A stretch of 6,010 bases of DNA, from NCBI GenBank assembly GCA_016929985.1, contig JAFGIH010000334.1:1-6010 (forward strand), in the 5' to 3' direction. Positions 4,924-6,010 of the stretch are shown here, piece by piece. This stretch comes from Thermoleophilia bacterium (GTDB taxonomy: Bacteria; Actinomycetota; Thermoleophilia; RBG-16-64-13). The position numbers were made by a program, and so were the translations under genes. Each line of letters starts with the position of its first letter. Positions within the stretch are counted from its first letter, which is position 1. Below the pieces are notes generated by a model. It made no database searches and had not been told where the DNA came from. It was given only the letters and a program-made list of their open reading frames with translations.

Positions 4924-6010
4924 CCGCCACCACCTAGGGGCCGCTTTCGGCGGGGGGGACCGTAGTCCTCCGGCGACCAGCGCAGCACCTGAACGGCATA
5001 CCGGGGGAGCACCATCTGTCTACGCAGGCGGCGCGGGTCGCTCGCCAAGCGGTAGAGCCACTCGACTTTGGCCCGCTGCGTCCAGGCCGGAGCACGCTCC
5101 ACCATGCCCGCCCACACATCGAAGCTGCCCCCCACCCCCAGCCCCACATGGGCACCCAGGCGCTCACGATGGCGATGCAGGAACAGTTCCTGGCGCGGCG
5201 CCCCCATGGCGGCGAGCAATATCCGGGCGCCCGAATCGCGGATGCATCCGACCACGGCTTCCTCGTCGGCGGAGGTGAAGTAGCCGTTTCGTACCCCGGC
5301 GACTCGCAAACCCGGGAACCGTTCTGTCTGCCGCAGGGCAGCTTCCTCCGCCACGCCTTCGGCCGCCCCCAGGAAGTACACGGGAAGACCCTGCGCGGCG
5401 GCCAGTTCGAGCACCCGCTCGGCCAGATCGATGCCGGCCACTCGCTCGAGAGTCCTGGCGGCCGCGGGTTCGCCGGGTCCGGCGGACCGCCGCGCGCCCT
5501 GACGTCCCGCGGCCCAGACCGCTCCCACGCCGTCCGGATAGGTGAGGTCGGCCGCCCATAAGGCCTCCGCGGCGGCTGGGTCGTGCTGAGCGCGCATGAC
5601 GAGCTCGGGGTTGAACGACACCGCCATGGCCGTGCCGCCTGCCGGCGGTGTGCCGGCGGCCTTGGTGATGACCCACTGCGCGGCCTGTTCCAGCGTGACC
5701 ACATCCATAGGAAGTCCTAGGACCGAGATAGACTGCCAGGGCGGCTCCTCGATGGCTTCGGGCTGAGCGTCGGCCAAACCCCCGCCCAACGTAACTCCAG
5801 TCCGCTCCAGTGGACCGGCGGCCGCGCGCCGGTAGACCTCCGCATATGCGGCCGCCGCCCGCAGGTGGGAGTGGTTTGCTACTACATAGTCGTAAGCGGC
5901 TGCGGCCAGCCGGCGGCCGAGGTCGGGATCGGCGGCCAGCCGCAGGATGGCCGCCGCCAACGCCTCTGCGTCGGCCGGCACCAGCAGGCCGGTCTCGCCG
6001 TCCGCCACCA
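4920..6010 (-). CDS. Fused glycosyltransferase: GT4 C-terminus plus WecG/TagA/CpsF (GT26) domain, 5' end missing
   Basis: The frame is open to the right edge, so the gene starts outside the window. A GTG at 6008 is in frame but sits inside a conserved domain and is not the start. Residue numbers here count from that codon. Residues 1-67 match the end of a GT4-type (GT-B) glycosyltransferase: VADGETGLLVP, a helix with LAADPDL, then a closing helix AYAEVYRRA. After a loose linker (68-92), residues about 93-345 form a GT26 domain: SFNPELVMRA (131-140), YPDGVGAVWAA (157-167), RVAGIDL (189-195), YFLGAAEGVA (211-220), MGAPRQE (268-274), GVGGSFDVWAG (291-301), RAPAWTQRAKVEWLYRL (305-321). TagA and WecG of this family transfer ManNAc or ManNAcA from UDP to a lipid-linked GlcNAc. 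D159 is the probable catalytic Asp, and S131 replaces the Thr common before Asn. The EWLYRL region is the C-terminal segment involved in membrane association in TagA. The overlap with csaB suggests it builds the sugar that CsaB modifies; donor and acceptor are inferred. Confidence 0.9.
   Translation of the reverse strand, partial: VADGETGLLVPADAEALAAAILRLAADPDLGRRLAAAAYDYVVANHSHLRAAAAYAEVYRRAAAGPLERTGVTLGGGLADAQPEAIEEPPWQSISVLGLPMDVVTLEQAAQWVITKAAGTPPAGGTAMAVSFNPELVMRAQHDPAAAEALWAADLTYPDGVGAVWAAGRQGARRSAGPGEPAAARTLERVAGIDLAERVLELAAAQGLPVYFLGAAEGVAEEAALRQTERFPGLRVAGVRNGYFTSADEEAVVGCIRDSGARILLAAMGAPRQELFLHRHRERLGAHVGLGVGGSFDVWAGMVERAPAWTQRAKVEWLYRLASDPRRLRRQMVLPRYAVQVLRWSPEDYGPPRRKRPLGGGG
4930..4935 (-). 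promoter_or_regulatory. Ribosome binding site of csaB
   Basis: AGGTGG lies six bases upstream of the csaB ATG and inside the last codons of the upstream glycosyltransferase gene. It is the clearest Shine-Dalgarno sequence in the window. With the ATGA overlap it fixes the csaB start. Confidence 0.75.

Noticed and set aside
4178..4933. A 251-codon minus-strand frame overlapping the 5' half of csaB
   Set aside because: It is Arg/Pro/Gly-rich and shifted relative to csaB, which carries all the pyruvyl transferase motifs and has the good ribosome binding site.
6006..6008. GTG as the true start of the glycosyltransferase gene
   Set aside because: The encoded residues VADGETGLLVP are a conserved internal element of GT4 enzymes, and the frame stays open to the window edge, so the real start lies further right.

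Overview
The window is a compact, fully coding, all-minus-strand gene cluster from a high-GC bacterium. It reads right to left and holds five genes with almost no space between them. The two outermost genes are cut by the window edges. In transcription order they are: (1) the 3' part of a fused glycosyltransferase, with the C-terminal end of a GT4-type domain joined to a WecG/TagA/CpsF (GT26) domain; (2) a CsaB-type polysaccharide pyruvyl transferase; (3) a MurJ/MVF-family lipid flippase; (4) a secreted M23 metallopeptidase with three C-terminal SLH (S-layer homology) domains; (5) the 5' part of a second secreted SLH-domain protein, which starts with GTG.

The junctions look like those of a single operon: ATGA overlap (gene 1/2), GTGA overlap (2/3), a 26-base gap (3/4) and a one-base TAGTG overlap (4/5). 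I see no promoter, terminator, RNA gene, mobile element or CRISPR array. No stretch over 300 bases lacks a gene.

The genes make sense together as a cell-wall anchoring module. In Bacillus and Paenibacillus, TagA-type enzymes add ManNAc to a lipid-linked secondary cell wall polymer, CsaB puts a pyruvyl ketal on ManNAc, and SLH domains bind the pyruvylated polymer. Here a GT26 enzyme, CsaB, a flippase of the lipid-linked-sugar exporter superfamily, and two exported SLH proteins lie in one apparent transcript, so one operon may encode both the polymer-modifying enzymes and the proteins that hold on to it. That MurJ flips this polymer's precursor rather than (or as well as) lipid II is my inference.

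The high GC, GTG starts, a Thr/Ser-rich linker in the exported peptidase and the actinobacterial-looking M23 domain suggest a deep-branching actinobacterial lineage (Coriobacteriia-like or similar). A high-GC Firmicute cannot be excluded, since CsaB and SLH proteins are common there. The taxonomy is a guess from style, not from a marker gene.
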